From contig NC_015761.1 of the NCBI RefSeq assembly GCF_000252995.1, forward strand, positions 2,294,001 to 2,358,000: a stretch of DNA of 64,000 nt. The letters run 5' to 3'. Under the pieces are notes generated by a model that had not been told where the DNA came from, did not search any database, and saw only the letters and a list, made by a program, of their open reading frames with translations. The position numbers and the translations under genes are program-made. The DNA comes from Salmonella bongori NCTC 12419. GTDB lineage: Bacteria > Pseudomonadota > Gammaproteobacteria > Enterobacterales > Enterobacteriaceae. Shown here one piece after another: positions 54,429 to 63,343 of this stretch (positions are counted from its first letter, which is position 1; each line of letters begins with the position of its first letter).

Positions 54429-55565
54429 TTAACGAGCCGGGTGATGGACTGCGTTAAAACCGAGCTTTTGCAATAAAGCGGCTGCGCTGGCATCATCGCA
54501 CATGACATACAGCGACGACCATTCGCGGCGCTCAAGATAGTTTTTACGCAACTTATCGAACTCGCCCGGTATTCCGGCGACCTTGCGCAGCGGCGCATCG
54601 TCGCGGCGCACATCATACACCAAATGCACCAGTCTTTTCAGCGTCGCTTGATCCAGCGGACCGTGGAGGGTGATACGGCCAAACTCAGGCGCTGGCAGTA
54701 ACGTCTCAAGCGCGACACTCTGCTCGCGACCGATAAACGCGCTGTATGCCTCAAAGACCTGTGTAGTGCCACGCGCTTTGCCTTCCAGCGTATAGCCGGC
54801 AATATGCGATGTGCCAATATCCACGGCTTCCAGCAAAGCGACGTTAAGATCCGGTTCGCCCTCCCACACATCAAGCACCACACTAAGCGACTGCCCGGCA
54901 TTAAGTCGCGCCAGCAACGCGGCGTTATCCACCACCGGGCCGCGGCAGGCGTTAATGAGGATAGCACCAGGTTTCAGCCGGCGGATCAACGTCTCATCGG
55001 CCAGATGCAGCGTTTTGTACGGGCCGTCTTTATAGAGCGGCGTGTGGAAAGTCAGGACATCCGCCTGCACCACCACCTCATCCAGCGTGCGAAAATCGCC
55101 CTCGTCCCCGCGATCGGCGCGTGGAGGATCGCACAGCAACGTACGGATACCCAATGCCTCAAGCCTCGCCTGCAGACGGCTTCCGACGTTACCCACGCCG
55201 ATAATCCCAACGGTCCGATCGCGCAACGAAAAACTGTCACGCTCAGCCAGCATCAACAGCGCAGAAAACACATACTCCACCACCGCGATGGCATTACAGC
55301 CGGGCGCGGCTGAAAAACCGATTCCCGCCTGCTTTAACCATGCCTCATCCACATGATCGGTGCCTGCCGTAGCAGTACCGACGAAGTTAATCGGCTTGCC
55401 GCTCAGCAGCGATTCATTCACTTTCGTCACCGAACGCACCATTAACGCATCGGCATGATTCAATTCTTCAACGGGGATCGGACGCCCCGGCACCGCTTTA
55501 ACCTCGCCCAGGCGGCTAAATAATTCGCGGGCATAAGGCATATTTTCATCAACGAGAATTTTCAC
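54429..55565 (-). CDS. pdxB: PdxB, erythronate-4-phosphate dehydrogenase
   Basis: A 378-residue D-2-hydroxyacid dehydrogenase in the pyridoxal phosphate pathway (DXP-dependent). The Rossmann motif GIIGVGNVGSRLQARLEALG, the ILINACRGPVVDN loop and HIAGYTLEGKARGTT catalytic His region are present. It starts with GTG at 55565 (VKILVDENMPYA). The frame is open for 74 further codons but overlaps the divergent flk gene, so it is not coding. Confidence 0.97.
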   Translation of the reverse strand: MKILVDENMPYARELFSRLGEVKAVPGRPIPVEELNHADALMVRSVTKVNESLLSGKPINFVGTATAGTDHVDEAWLKQAGIGFSAAPGCNAIAVVEYVFSALLMLAERDSFSLRDRTVGIIGVGNVGSRLQARLEALGIRTLLCDPPRADRGDEGDFRTLDEVVVQADVLTFHTPLYKDGPYKTLHLADETLIRRLKPGAILINACRGPVVDNAALLARLNAGQSLSVVLDVWEGEPDLNVALLEAVDIGTSHIAGYTLEGKARGTTQVFEAYSAFIGREQSVALETLLPAPEFGRITLHGPLDQATLKRLVHLVYDVRRDDAPLRKVAGIPGEFDKLRKNYLERREWSSLYVMCDDASAAALLQKLGFNAVHHPAR

Positions 55566-55668
55566 GGCTGTCGTACCTGTTTGAGAACGAGAGTTAACCG
55601 GGCAAGTGTGCCATAATCTGGCCGCCAGGCATACATTGCTCAGATTTATGGTTAAAGGATAATTAATT

Positions 55669-56670
55669 ATGCATCCCATCTCCGGCGCCCCCGCCCAGCC
55701 TCCAGGCGAAGGGCAAACTCCTCTTTCCACTGTGGGCGAGCAGCCGCTTTCCATGCAACAGCGTACGGTGCTGGAAAGACTGATCACGCGCCTGATTTCC
55801 CTGACCCAGCAACAAAGCGCGGAGGTGTGGGCCGGAATGAAACACGACCTGGGAATAAAAAATGATGCGCCGCTACTGTCGCGCCATTTCCCTGCCGCGG
55901 AGCAGAACCTCGCCCGGCGTCTGGGTGTAGCGCAGCAAAATCACGCGAACCGTCAGGTGCTCTCGCAACTCACAGAACTGCTTGGCGTAGGGAATAATCG
56001 TCAGGCCGTCAGCGATTTTATTCGTCAGCAATACGGTCAAACCGCCCTTAGTCAACTTACGCCCGACCAACTCAAAAATGTGCTGACGCTGCTGCAACAG
56101 GGACAGCTTTCCATTCCGCAGCCACAGCAACGTCCGGCAACGGACCGGCCATTACTGCCTGCTGAACACAATACGTTAAATCAGTTGGTGACGAAGCTGG
56201 CAGCTGCGACTGGCGAGTCAAGCAAACTTATCTGGCAATCGATGCTGGAGCTTTCCGGCGTGAAAAGCGGCGAACTGATTCCGGCAAAACAGTTTACGCA
56301 CCTGGTGACATGGCTACAGGCGCGGCAGACGCTGTCGCTACAGCATACCCCCACTCTGCATACCCTTCAGGCTGCGTTAAAACAGCCACTTGAGCCGGAC
56401 GAGTTCACGGCGATCAAAGAGTATGCGCTGCACACTTATCAAATTCAGCCGCAAACGGTGCTGACCACCGCTCAGGTACAGGATTTACTTAACCATATAT
56501 TCCTGCGTCGCGTAGAGCGCGAAACCAATGCGCTGGAGCCGCTCTCTATACAGCCCATCTATCGCCCATTCGCACCGATGATAGAAACCGTGAAGAGCCT
56601 GTCAGCGCGGCCTGGCCTGCTGTTTATCGCGCTGATGATTGTGCTGGCGCTTTTCTGGCTGGTGTCTTAG
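55669..56670 (+). CDS. flk: Flk, flagellar regulator
   Basis: A 333-residue protein with a Pro/Gly/Gln-rich start (MHPISGAPAQPPGEGQTP), a long helical middle and a C-terminal membrane helix (LLFIALMIVLALFWLVS). Flk in Salmonella blocks premature secretion of late flagellar substrates and senses ring assembly in translation control of flgM. Its stop overlaps the yfcJ stop on the other strand by two bases. Confidence 0.95.
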   Translation: MHPISGAPAQPPGEGQTPLSTVGEQPLSMQQRTVLERLITRLISLTQQQSAEVWAGMKHDLGIKNDAPLLSRHFPAAEQNLARRLGVAQQNHANRQVLSQLTELLGVGNNRQAVSDFIRQQYGQTALSQLTPDQLKNVLTLLQQGQLSIPQPQQRPATDRPLLPAEHNTLNQLVTKLAAATGESSKLIWQSMLELSGVKSGELIPAKQFTHLVTWLQARQTLSLQHTPTLHTLQAALKQPLEPDEFTAIKEYALHTYQIQPQTVLTTAQVQDLLNHIFLRRVERETNALEPLSIQPIYRPFAPMIETVKSLSARPGLLFIALMIVLALFWLVS

Positions 56671-57845
56671 CCGCGCCGGAAGGATAAAAGCGTCACCAGA
56701 ATGCCCGCTACAGCGGAAATGGCTCCCGCGAGGAAGACGGAAGGATAGCCGCATGAGGTGGCCAGCATACCCGCCAGCGGGCCGGTCACGCCGTAGGAGA
56801 TGTCCTGAAACGCGGCGTAACCGCCGAGCGCCGTGCCGCGAACCTGGGAAGGGACGCGCTTTACCACCTCTACGCCCAGCGCCGGGAAAATCAATGAACA
56901 CCCGGCCCCGGTCAACGCCGCGCCTGACAGCGCTATCCAGGCGGTCGGCGCCAGCCACAAGAGCAGCAGCCCTGTCATCTCAACCAGTAAAGAGATAATT
57001 GCCACCTTTACACCGCCATAGCGGTCCGGCATCCAGCCAAACAGCACGCGTATCAGTACAAACGCGCCGCCAAAGGCCGTCAACGTAAAGCCCGCCATCG
57101 CCCAACCGTTACTGGCAAAATAAAGTGAAATAAAGGTGCCGATAACAGCAAACCCAACGCCCTGTAGCGCCAGACCCAGCCCGGGCTGCCAGATAAGCCC
57201 GACAACACTCCACAGTGATGGCCGCTCACCTGCATGAGCGGGCACTTTGCGCACCGTACCGTTAAAGGCCCATGCCAGCAACGGCAACGCCATGGTTGTT
57301 CCCGCCAGAGCAGCAAAACCGAAATGACTGTGAATCAATAATCCCAGCGGTGCTCCGGCGGCCAGCGCACCGTATATCGCCATTCCGTTCCACGACATCA
57401 CCTTCCCGGAGCGTGCCGGCCCCACCAGCCCCAGCCCCCAGGTTAATGTGCCGGTCAGTAACTGACTTTCGCCGAAGCCGAGAATTAAACGCCCGATAAT
57501 AAGTAACGCGAATTTTACCGGCGCGGAAACCGGCAATAGCGCAGCCAACAGCCAGGCGGCGCCCGCCAGCCCACAGGCAAGCATTCCCTGTAGCGCCGAT
57601 CGTTTAGCGCCATATTGATCCGCCAGCCGTCCGGCATAGCCGCGCGTCAATACCGTCGCCAAAAACTGAATGCCCACGGCGATCCCAACCATCGTATTGC
57701 TATAGCCCAGTTCGTGATGGACAAAAAGCGGAATGACCGGTAACGGCAGGCCGACCGTCATATAAGTCAGAAAAACCGCAAAGGCGATGCGAAAAAGCGA
57801 AACATTCGCTGGCGAGCTGTTGGGTGTTTGGCTTGCTGCTGTCAT
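56667..57845 (-). CDS. yfcJ: YfcJ, MFS transporter
   Basis: A 392-residue major facilitator superfamily protein with 12 predicted helices. The loop motif RGYAGRLADQYGAKRS is the typical A motif between helices 2 and 3. It belongs to the arabinose-efflux-like branch (UPF0226). The substrate is not known. Tail-to-tail with flk. In E. coli fabB follows directly upstream; here about 640 bp plus an accessory gene intervene. Confidence 0.94.
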   Translation of the reverse strand: MTAASQTPNSSPANVSLFRIAFAVFLTYMTVGLPLPVIPLFVHHELGYSNTMVGIAVGIQFLATVLTRGYAGRLADQYGAKRSALQGMLACGLAGAAWLLAALLPVSAPVKFALLIIGRLILGFGESQLLTGTLTWGLGLVGPARSGKVMSWNGMAIYGALAAGAPLGLLIHSHFGFAALAGTTMALPLLAWAFNGTVRKVPAHAGERPSLWSVVGLIWQPGLGLALQGVGFAVIGTFISLYFASNGWAMAGFTLTAFGGAFVLIRVLFGWMPDRYGGVKVAIISLLVEMTGLLLLWLAPTAWIALSGAALTGAGCSLIFPALGVEVVKRVPSQVRGTALGGYAAFQDISYGVTGPLAGMLATSCGYPSVFLAGAISAVAGILVTLLSFRRG

Positions 57846-58482
57846 GCATTACTCCAGAATGCAGAGTAAGGCGGGGAAATGCCACGCCCCCTCTACCTGA
57901 ATGTCAGGGTTAAGGTGCGTTGGATAACGTTAAACGCGTACGCATTATCAGAAGGATAATGTAGAGCGTGAAGTCTGCCTGTGAGACGCGAAACTTGTCA
58001 ACCCCGGAATTACAGGCCGTGGTATCAATAGGGCGACTTATCATCAAACAGAAAAGGGAAAACGGCTTTCATCCCTTTGACTTTAAACAATCCGGTCATT
58101 TGCTGACGCTGTTCTGGCATGAGTAGCCTGAACATCATATGCCAGATATCTCCAGGCTCTGCTTCCTGTGCAGACGCCACTTCTGTCTCTGACGGTTCCC
58201 CGTTTTCGCTCAGGTAATGACGGACATAGAGAGGGAAAACAGAGACAGGGAACTCCCCGGCCTTCGCGTTATGCCGATATACAGATGAAAAATGATGCTA
58301 ACAGGGATAAGTAATCTTTAACTCTGAATAAATCAGCCTTAATTTATCAATCTCATTAATTAATAAATAATGTAGTTAATTTTATTGAGAATAGTAATAG
58401 CACTAGCTGTCATGCCCCTCAAACAAAAGACTGTTAAAGCAGTACGTAATTATTATTACGTGGTTTATTAACAGGAGCCATT
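57846..58482. other. yfcJ upstream region with decayed coding sequence
   Basis: About 640 bp. The left part (57846-58020) should hold the yfcJ promoter. The middle holds a coding-like remnant on the reverse strand (separate entry). The right part (58300-58470) is AT-rich and should hold the promoter of the forward gene at 58483. I saw no IS end. Confidence 0.5.
58025..58290 (-). pseudogene. Remnant of an unknown gene (C-terminal part)
   Basis: A reverse-strand reading frame with no suitable start but normal amino acid composition. It includes YRHNAKAGEFPVSVFPLYVRHYL, a Glu-rich stretch, and DIWHMMFRLLMPEQRQQMTG ending in FPFLFDDKSPY before the stop at 58025. An in-frame stop lies upstream near 58292, so it is about 88 residues of an older protein. 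I do not recognise it. It may be linked to the NlpC/P60-like gene beside it. Confidence 0.45.
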
Positions 58483-58800
58483 ATGAGCCGGGACAAAAGG
58501 ACGGCCATTAATTATGCCAAAGCACACGCGGGCTCACATTCTCAAGGACGGTGTGCGGAGTTCACCCGAAAAGCAATTCAGGCGGACGGTATCACGCTGG
58601 GGCATACCTGGCATGACAAAGATTATGGCCCCATGTTAAGAAGCGCCGGATTCACCGCTATTGGCATCTATGAAACGCCGCGAGAGGGAGATGTGATCAT
58701 TATTCAACCTTACGCTGGTGGAAACCCGAGCGGTCACATGGCGATATACGATGGTTACGGGTTGGAAAAGCGCGCCCTTTTCTCGGGGGCGAAAAAGTAG
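58483..58800 (+). CDS. NlpC/P60-like (CHAP-type) amidase-fold protein, probably truncated
   Basis: A 105-residue protein from ATG 58483 with AACAGGAG ahead. It shows SHSQGRCAEFTRKAIQADG (Cys24), then KDYGPMLRSAGF, a GDVIIIQPY strand and SGHMAIYDG (His85): a Cys-His arrangement of papain-like cell-wall amidases, a fold used in type VI secretion effectors and phage lysins. After AIYDG the reading ends with GLEKRALFSGAKK and a stop, where relatives go on with a Trp-rich end. A second frame carries a plausible continuation. No immunity gene or secretion genes are next to it. Function is inferred from the fold only. Confidence 0.6.
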   Translation: MSRDKRTAINYAKAHAGSHSQGRCAEFTRKAIQADGITLGHTWHDKDYGPMLRSAGFTAIGIYETPREGDVIIIQPYAGGNPSGHMAIYDGYGLEKRALFSGAKK

Positions 58801-58990
58801 AGGTCCAACTGGGGACGGCGTCGACGCCCATTCGCCTGGAGGTTTATACGCGTCGGGAAGAGGGAGCTGGAAAATTTACCGCGTTCGGGATGCAGGCAAT
58901 CGTTATGAACAGCCGATTTATGATGCAGGCGCAATTACTCAGGCAAAGGTCTGGTCAGCGAAAATCGCGCCAGAATATGAGAAGCATTAA
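58740..58990 (+). pseudogene. Possible out-of-frame C-terminus of the NlpC/P60-like gene
   Basis: The second forward frame overlaps the end of the preceding gene and reads GWKSAPFSRGR and then GGLYASGRGSWKIYRVRDAGNRY ending ITQAKVWSAKIAPEYEKH before a stop at 58990. Gly-Trp right after the shared YDG region and the W-K-I-Y-R-V strand resemble the expected C-terminal part. This points to a frameshift near 58745-58760. It could also be an unrelated open frame. Confidence 0.4.
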
Positions 58991-59013
58991 AAAAGGGAAC
59001 CAACAGGCTCCCT
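58988..59013 (-). terminator. fabB terminator
   Basis: Reverse strand: GGGAGCC pairs with GGTTCCC (with G-T pairs) around TGTT, followed by six T residues. It lies 47 bases after the fabB stop and also faces the end of the forward NlpC-like gene. Confidence 0.8.
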
Positions 59014-59059
59014 CGTAGATTAATCGGGTAATTATACCGCTATCCCGCGATATATCGCT

Positions 59060-60280
59060 TTACGCTTTTAGCTTACGCATGACCAGCGTCGCGTTAGTGC
59101 CGCCGAAACCGAAGCTGTTAGACATTACCGTGGTCAGTTCACGCTCGGTCGTTTCGGTTACGATATTCAAACCAACGGCCTGTTCATCCATCTCTTCAAT
59201 GTTAATGCTCGGTGCGATAAAACCATGCTCCAGCATCAGCAGAGAATAGATAGCTTCCTGCACGCCTGCCGCGCCCAGCGAATGGCCAGTCATGGCCTTG
59301 GTCGCGGAGATGGCCGGGCTCTTATCACCAAACACTTCACGGATAGCACCCAGTTCTTTTACATCGCCTACTGGTGTGGACGTACCGTGGGAGTTGAGGT
59401 AATCGATCGGCGTATCAACGCCGTGCATGGCCATTTGCATACAGCGAACCGCGCCTTCGCCTGACGGAGCAACCATATCGGCGCCGTCAGACGTCGCACC
59501 ATAGCCGACGATTTCCGCATAGATATGCGCACCGCGTGCCAGAGCGTGCTCCAGCTCTTCGACAACCACCATACCGCCACCGCCTGCAATCACAAACCCA
59601 TCGCGGTGCGCATCATAGGTACGGGACGCTTTTTCAGGCGTATCGTTATATTTTGTGGACAGCGCGCCCATCGCGTCGAACTCACAGGCCATTTCCCAGC
59701 ACAGCTCTTCGCCGCCGCCAGCAAAAACAATATCCTGCTTACCCAGTTGGATCTGCTCAACCGCATTGCCGATACAGTGTGCGGAGGTCGCGCAAGCGGA
59801 GCTAATGGAATAGTTCACACCATAAATTTTAAACGGCGTTGCGAGGCAGGCGGAAACACCGGATGCCATTGCTTTCGTAACCACGTAAGGTCCCACGGCT
59901 TTCAGACCACGCGGGCTACGCATGGCGTCTGCGCCAAAGACCTGGAATTTCGGGGAGCCGCCGCCGGAACCTGCAATCAGGCCGACACGCGGGTTATTCT
60001 GATAGACTTCCGGCGCCAGACCGGCGTCAGCCACTGCCTGCTCCATAGACAGATAAGCATAAATGGATGCGTCACTCATAAAGCGCACAACTTTGCGGTC
60101 AATGAGCCCAGTGGTATCCAGTTTTACGTTGCCCCATACCTGGCTACGCATGCCGGCGTCCTTCAGCTCCTGAGAGAAAGTGATCCCTGAACGTCCTTCA
60201 CGCAGAGATGCCAGGACTTCCTGCTGGTTATTACCGATGCTGGAAACGATGCCCAGGCCAGTAATCACTGCACGTTTCAT
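59060..60280 (-). CDS. fabB: FabB, beta-ketoacyl-ACP synthase I
   Basis: A 406-residue elongating condensing enzyme, needed for unsaturated fatty acids. The catalytic Cys is in SISSACATSAHCIGNAVEQ (about residue 163), with His in LNSHGTSTPVGD (about 298) and ATKAMTGHSLGAAG (about 333). Length equals the E. coli enzyme. Usually controlled by FadR and FabR from its upstream region. Confidence 0.98.
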   Translation of the reverse strand: MKRAVITGLGIVSSIGNNQQEVLASLREGRSGITFSQELKDAGMRSQVWGNVKLDTTGLIDRKVVRFMSDASIYAYLSMEQAVADAGLAPEVYQNNPRVGLIAGSGGGSPKFQVFGADAMRSPRGLKAVGPYVVTKAMASGVSACLATPFKIYGVNYSISSACATSAHCIGNAVEQIQLGKQDIVFAGGGEELCWEMACEFDAMGALSTKYNDTPEKASRTYDAHRDGFVIAGGGGMVVVEELEHALARGAHIYAEIVGYGATSDGADMVAPSGEGAVRCMQMAMHGVDTPIDYLNSHGTSTPVGDVKELGAIREVFGDKSPAISATKAMTGHSLGAAGVQEAIYSLLMLEHGFIAPSINIEEMDEQAVGLNIVTETTERELTTVMSNSFGFGGTNATLVMRKLKA

Positions 60281-60438
60281 TCAATACCTCTGTAATTCGC
60301 ACTATTTTAAGTTTCGATTGGCACAATAGCGTACACTTGTACGCCGAACAAGTCCGATCAGCCATTTAGTACGGAAATTTGCGCCGTCAGGCACACATCG
60401 TTAAGATCGCGATACCGCCTGTCAGACGAGTAACTTAC

Positions 60439-62439
60439 GTGAAACAATACGCCATACAACCCGCCACACTCGAATTTAACGCTGAGGGTACACCTGTTTC
60501 CCGAGATTTTGATGATGTCTATTTTTCTAATGACAATGGACTCGAAGAGACACGCTACGTTTTTCTTGGCGGCAATCGTCTTGCGGAGCGATTTCCCGTA
60601 CATTCACATCCATTATTTATAGTCGCGGAAAGCGGTTTTGGCACCGGGCTCAACTTCCTGACGCTGTGGCAGGCATTTGATAGCTTTCGGTCTGAGCATC
60701 CGCAGGCGACACTGCAAAGGCTGCATTTCGTCAGCTTTGAGAAATTTCCGTTAACGCGCGAGGACCTGGCGCTGGCGCACCAACACTGGCCGGAGCTCAC
60801 CCCCTGGGCGGAGCAGTTACAGGCACAATGGCCGCAGCCGCTCCCAGGATGTCATCGGTTATTGTTAGATCAGGGCCGGGTGACGCTGGATTTATGGTTT
60901 GGCGATATTAATGAACTGATCGGCCAACTGGACGCCACGTTGAATCAGAAAGTAGATGCCTGGTTTCTCGACGGTTTCGCTCCGGCGAAAAACCCGGACA
61001 TGTGGACGCAAAACCTGTTTAACGCGATGGCGCGACTGGCCCGGCCCGGCGCAACACTGGCGACGTTCACCTCGGCGGGTTTTGTACGCAGGGGATTACA
61101 GGAAGCTGGTTTTACCATGCAAAAACGCAAGGGCTTCGGGCGTAAACGCGAAATGCTTTGCGGCATGATGCAACACCCCCTCACGCCAACGCTTTCCACC
61201 CCCTGGTTTTACCGTAGCGGGAGCGAAAAACGTGAAACAGCAATCGTTGGCGGCGGCATCGCCAGCGCGCTGTTATCACTGGCGTTACTGCGTCGCGGCT
61301 GGCAGGTGACGCTTTATTGCGCGGACGACAACCCCGCCGGGGGCGCTTCCGGTAATCGGCAAGGTGCGCTTTATCCGCTCCTTAGCAAACATGACGCTGC
61401 TATTAATCGCTTTTTCCCGACCGCGTTCACTTTTGCCCGCCGACTGTATGACGTCCTGCCCGTCTCTTTTGATCATGACTGGTGCGGCGTGACGCAACTT
61501 GGATGGGATGAGAAAAGCCAGCAGAAAATTGCTCAGATGCTTTCACTGGCGCTACCCGATGGACTGGCCTCGGCGCTCAACGCCGAAGAGGTGGAACAGG
61601 CGGTTGGCGTTACCACACACTGCGGCGGTATTACCTATCCGGCAGGCGGCTGGCTGTGTCCGGCACAATTAACCCGCGCCGTCCTCGCCCTGGCGACCGA
61701 ACAGGGTTTACAAACGCGCTTTCGGTATACGCTCACGTCTCTCGTTACGCAGGAGTCGCACTGGCAACTTCACTTTGCGTCAGGCGAAACGGCCAGCCAT
61801 GATACCGTGGTTCTGGCGAATGGCCATCAGATTAACCGTTTTGATCAAACCCGGTCATTGCCGGTTTATGCGGTCAGCGGTCAGGTCAGTCATATTCCCA
61901 CCACGCCCGCTCTCTCCGCGTTGCGTCAGGTATTGTGCTATGACGGCTATCTCACGCCGCAGAATCCCCATAATCATCAGCATTGCATTGGCGCCAGCTA
62001 TCATCGGGGGGACGAAAGCGCCATCTGGCGTGCAGAAGATCAATACCAAAACCGACAGCGTCTGCTTGATTGTTTTCCGGATGCTGACTGGGCCAAAGAG
62101 GTTGACGTCAGCGATAACAGCGCCCGCTGCGGCGTGCGCTGCGCCACTCGCGATCATCTGCCGATGGTGGGGAATGTCCCGGATTACCAGGCTACGCTGA
62201 CGCACTACGCCGATTTAGCAAATCATAAAACCTCGGCGGCGCCTGCTCCGGTATATGACGGGTTATTTATGCTCGGCGCGCTGGGATCACGTGGTTTGTG
62301 CTCGGCGCCATTATGTGCAGAGATTCTGGCGGCACAGATGAGCAATGAACCTATTCCTCTGGATGCCAGTACGCTGGCGGCGTTAAATCCCAATCGGTTA
62401 TGGGTGAGGAAGCTACTGAAGGGTAAAATGGTGAAATAA
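60439..62439 (+). CDS. mnmC: MnmC, bifunctional tRNA mnm5s2U modification enzyme
   Basis: A 666-residue enzyme finishing mnm5s2U34 in tRNA. N-terminal methyltransferase (about 1-245; AESGFGTGLNFLTLW SAM loop, DAWFLDGFAPAKNPDMW) and C-terminal FAD oxidoreductase (about 265-666; AIVGGGIASALLSLALLRRGW). It starts with GTG at 60439 (VKQYAIQPATLEFN), the counterpart of E. coli MKHYSIQPANLEFN; a longer frame from 60379 is not conserved. Divergent from fabB. Confidence 0.96.
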   Translation: MKQYAIQPATLEFNAEGTPVSRDFDDVYFSNDNGLEETRYVFLGGNRLAERFPVHSHPLFIVAESGFGTGLNFLTLWQAFDSFRSEHPQATLQRLHFVSFEKFPLTREDLALAHQHWPELTPWAEQLQAQWPQPLPGCHRLLLDQGRVTLDLWFGDINELIGQLDATLNQKVDAWFLDGFAPAKNPDMWTQNLFNAMARLARPGATLATFTSAGFVRRGLQEAGFTMQKRKGFGRKREMLCGMMQHPLTPTLSTPWFYRSGSEKRETAIVGGGIASALLSLALLRRGWQVTLYCADDNPAGGASGNRQGALYPLLSKHDAAINRFFPTAFTFARRLYDVLPVSFDHDWCGVTQLGWDEKSQQKIAQMLSLALPDGLASALNAEEVEQAVGVTTHCGGITYPAGGWLCPAQLTRAVLALATEQGLQTRFRYTLTSLVTQESHWQLHFASGETASHDTVVLANGHQINRFDQTRSLPVYAVSGQVSHIPTTPALSALRQVLCYDGYLTPQNPHNHQHCIGASYHRGDESAIWRAEDQYQNRQRLLDCFPDADWAKEVDVSDNSARCGVRCATRDHLPMVGNVPDYQATLTHYADLANHKTSAAPAPVYDGLFMLGALGSRGLCSAPLCAEILAAQMSNEPIPLDASTLAALNPNRLWVRKLLKGKMVK

Positions 62440-62449
62440 GAGGGTAATG

Positions 62450-62477
62450 GCGGAAGGCGGCGAACGTCGCCTTCCGG
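62450..62477. terminator. Hairpin between mnmC and yfcL
   Basis: CGGAAGGCG (62451-62459) pairs with CGCCTTCCG (62468-62476) around an eight-base loop. There is no T-run, so it may protect converging 3' ends rather than terminate well. Confidence 0.55.
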
Positions 62478-62486
62478 CTTGCGGCA

Positions 62487-62762
62487 TTATTGTTTTGCCC
62501 TGGCAAACAAATTGTCCCACATCGCTTTAACTAACGCCTGGTCGCGCGGCGACAGCTCGCCGGCGCCGATCGCTTTTTCCAGGCTTTGGCTCACATTGGC
62601 ATAGACCGCCTCAACAGAGTGGTCATCAACGCTTTCCAGCTCGGCAATGGCTAACGTCAGGTGGCCACGCAGGTATCCACTGGCAAAAAGCTCATCATCA
62701 CTGGCGTGCTCTACCATATCGTCAATTAATGCCAGAATGCGTGATTCAAACTCCGCGATCAT
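62487..62762 (-). CDS. yfcL: YfcL, conserved small protein
   Basis: A 91-residue acidic, helical protein (MIAEFESRILALIDDMVEHASDDELFASGYLRGHLTLAIAELE). It matches E. coli YfcL over its length. No known domain besides the YfcL family. It is 32 bases after epmC and likely in one operon with epmC and yfcA. Confidence 0.93.
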   Translation of the reverse strand: MIAEFESRILALIDDMVEHASDDELFASGYLRGHLTLAIAELESVDDHSVEAVYANVSQSLEKAIGAGELSPRDQALVKAMWDNLFARAKQ

Positions 62763-62794
62763 CTTCTTTCCTCATTGTAAACGTGGCTCTGGCT

Positions 62795-63343
62795 TCAGTT
62801 GAGTGCTTCCGGCCACGGGAACTGTTCCGCCTTAAGTTCGGGCGTGTGATAATAATTCTGTAGCGCTTTGATGAAGCGGGCCGGGCGTTCAGGAATGCCC
62901 TGCTCCAGATACGCCATTACCTGCGCATGAACCCGGCGCTGAAACGCCACACGATCGGGCTCGAAATCCCCTTCCAGATTGTCGCAACTGACGTTAAAGG
63001 GATACCCCGCCGCCACGCAAAATAGCCAGTCTAGCGCCTGCGGCTTCACCTCAACATCTTCAAACCGACTCTGGGTCTGCGCATCGCGGCCATCCGGGCA
63101 ATACCAGTAACCAAAGTCGACCAGCTCACGCCGCGCTTTTCCGGCGATACACCAGTGCGATATCTCATGAATCGCACTGGCATAAAAGCCATGAGCAAAG
63201 ACAATGCGGTGATACGGCACCTGCGCGTCAGCAGGAAGATAGATCGGTTCGTCGTCGCCTTTAATCAGACGGGTATTAAATTCTTCAGCAAAGCAGCCGT
63301 TAAAAATCTCAATTAACTGTTCGTAGTGATGCGTATTGTTCAT
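62795..63343 (-). CDS. epmC: EpmC, EF-P hydroxylase
   Basis: A 182-residue protein (formerly yfcM) that hydroxylates the beta-lysylated Lys34 of elongation factor P. HEISHWCIAGKARRELVDFGYWYCPDGRD carries the metal-ligand type His and Glu pattern. The ATG at 63343 shares a base with the yfcA stop (TGATG), so the two are coupled. A TTG one codon earlier is not used. Confidence 0.95.
   Translation of the reverse strand: MNNTHHYEQLIEIFNGCFAEEFNTRLIKGDDEPIYLPADAQVPYHRIVFAHGFYASAIHEISHWCIAGKARRELVDFGYWYCPDGRDAQTQSRFEDVEVKPQALDWLFCVAAGYPFNVSCDNLEGDFEPDRVAFQRRVHAQVMAYLEQGIPERPARFIKALQNYYHTPELKAEQFPWPEALN

Noticed and set aside
55566..55787. A longer PdxB starting at 55787
   Set aside because: The extra 74 residues overlap the flk start on the other strand and are not in the PdxB family; the GTG at 55565 matches E. 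coli.
59525..60190. A 221-codon open frame on the forward strand
   Set aside because: Antisense shadow of fabB, with no recognisable domain or ribosome-binding site.
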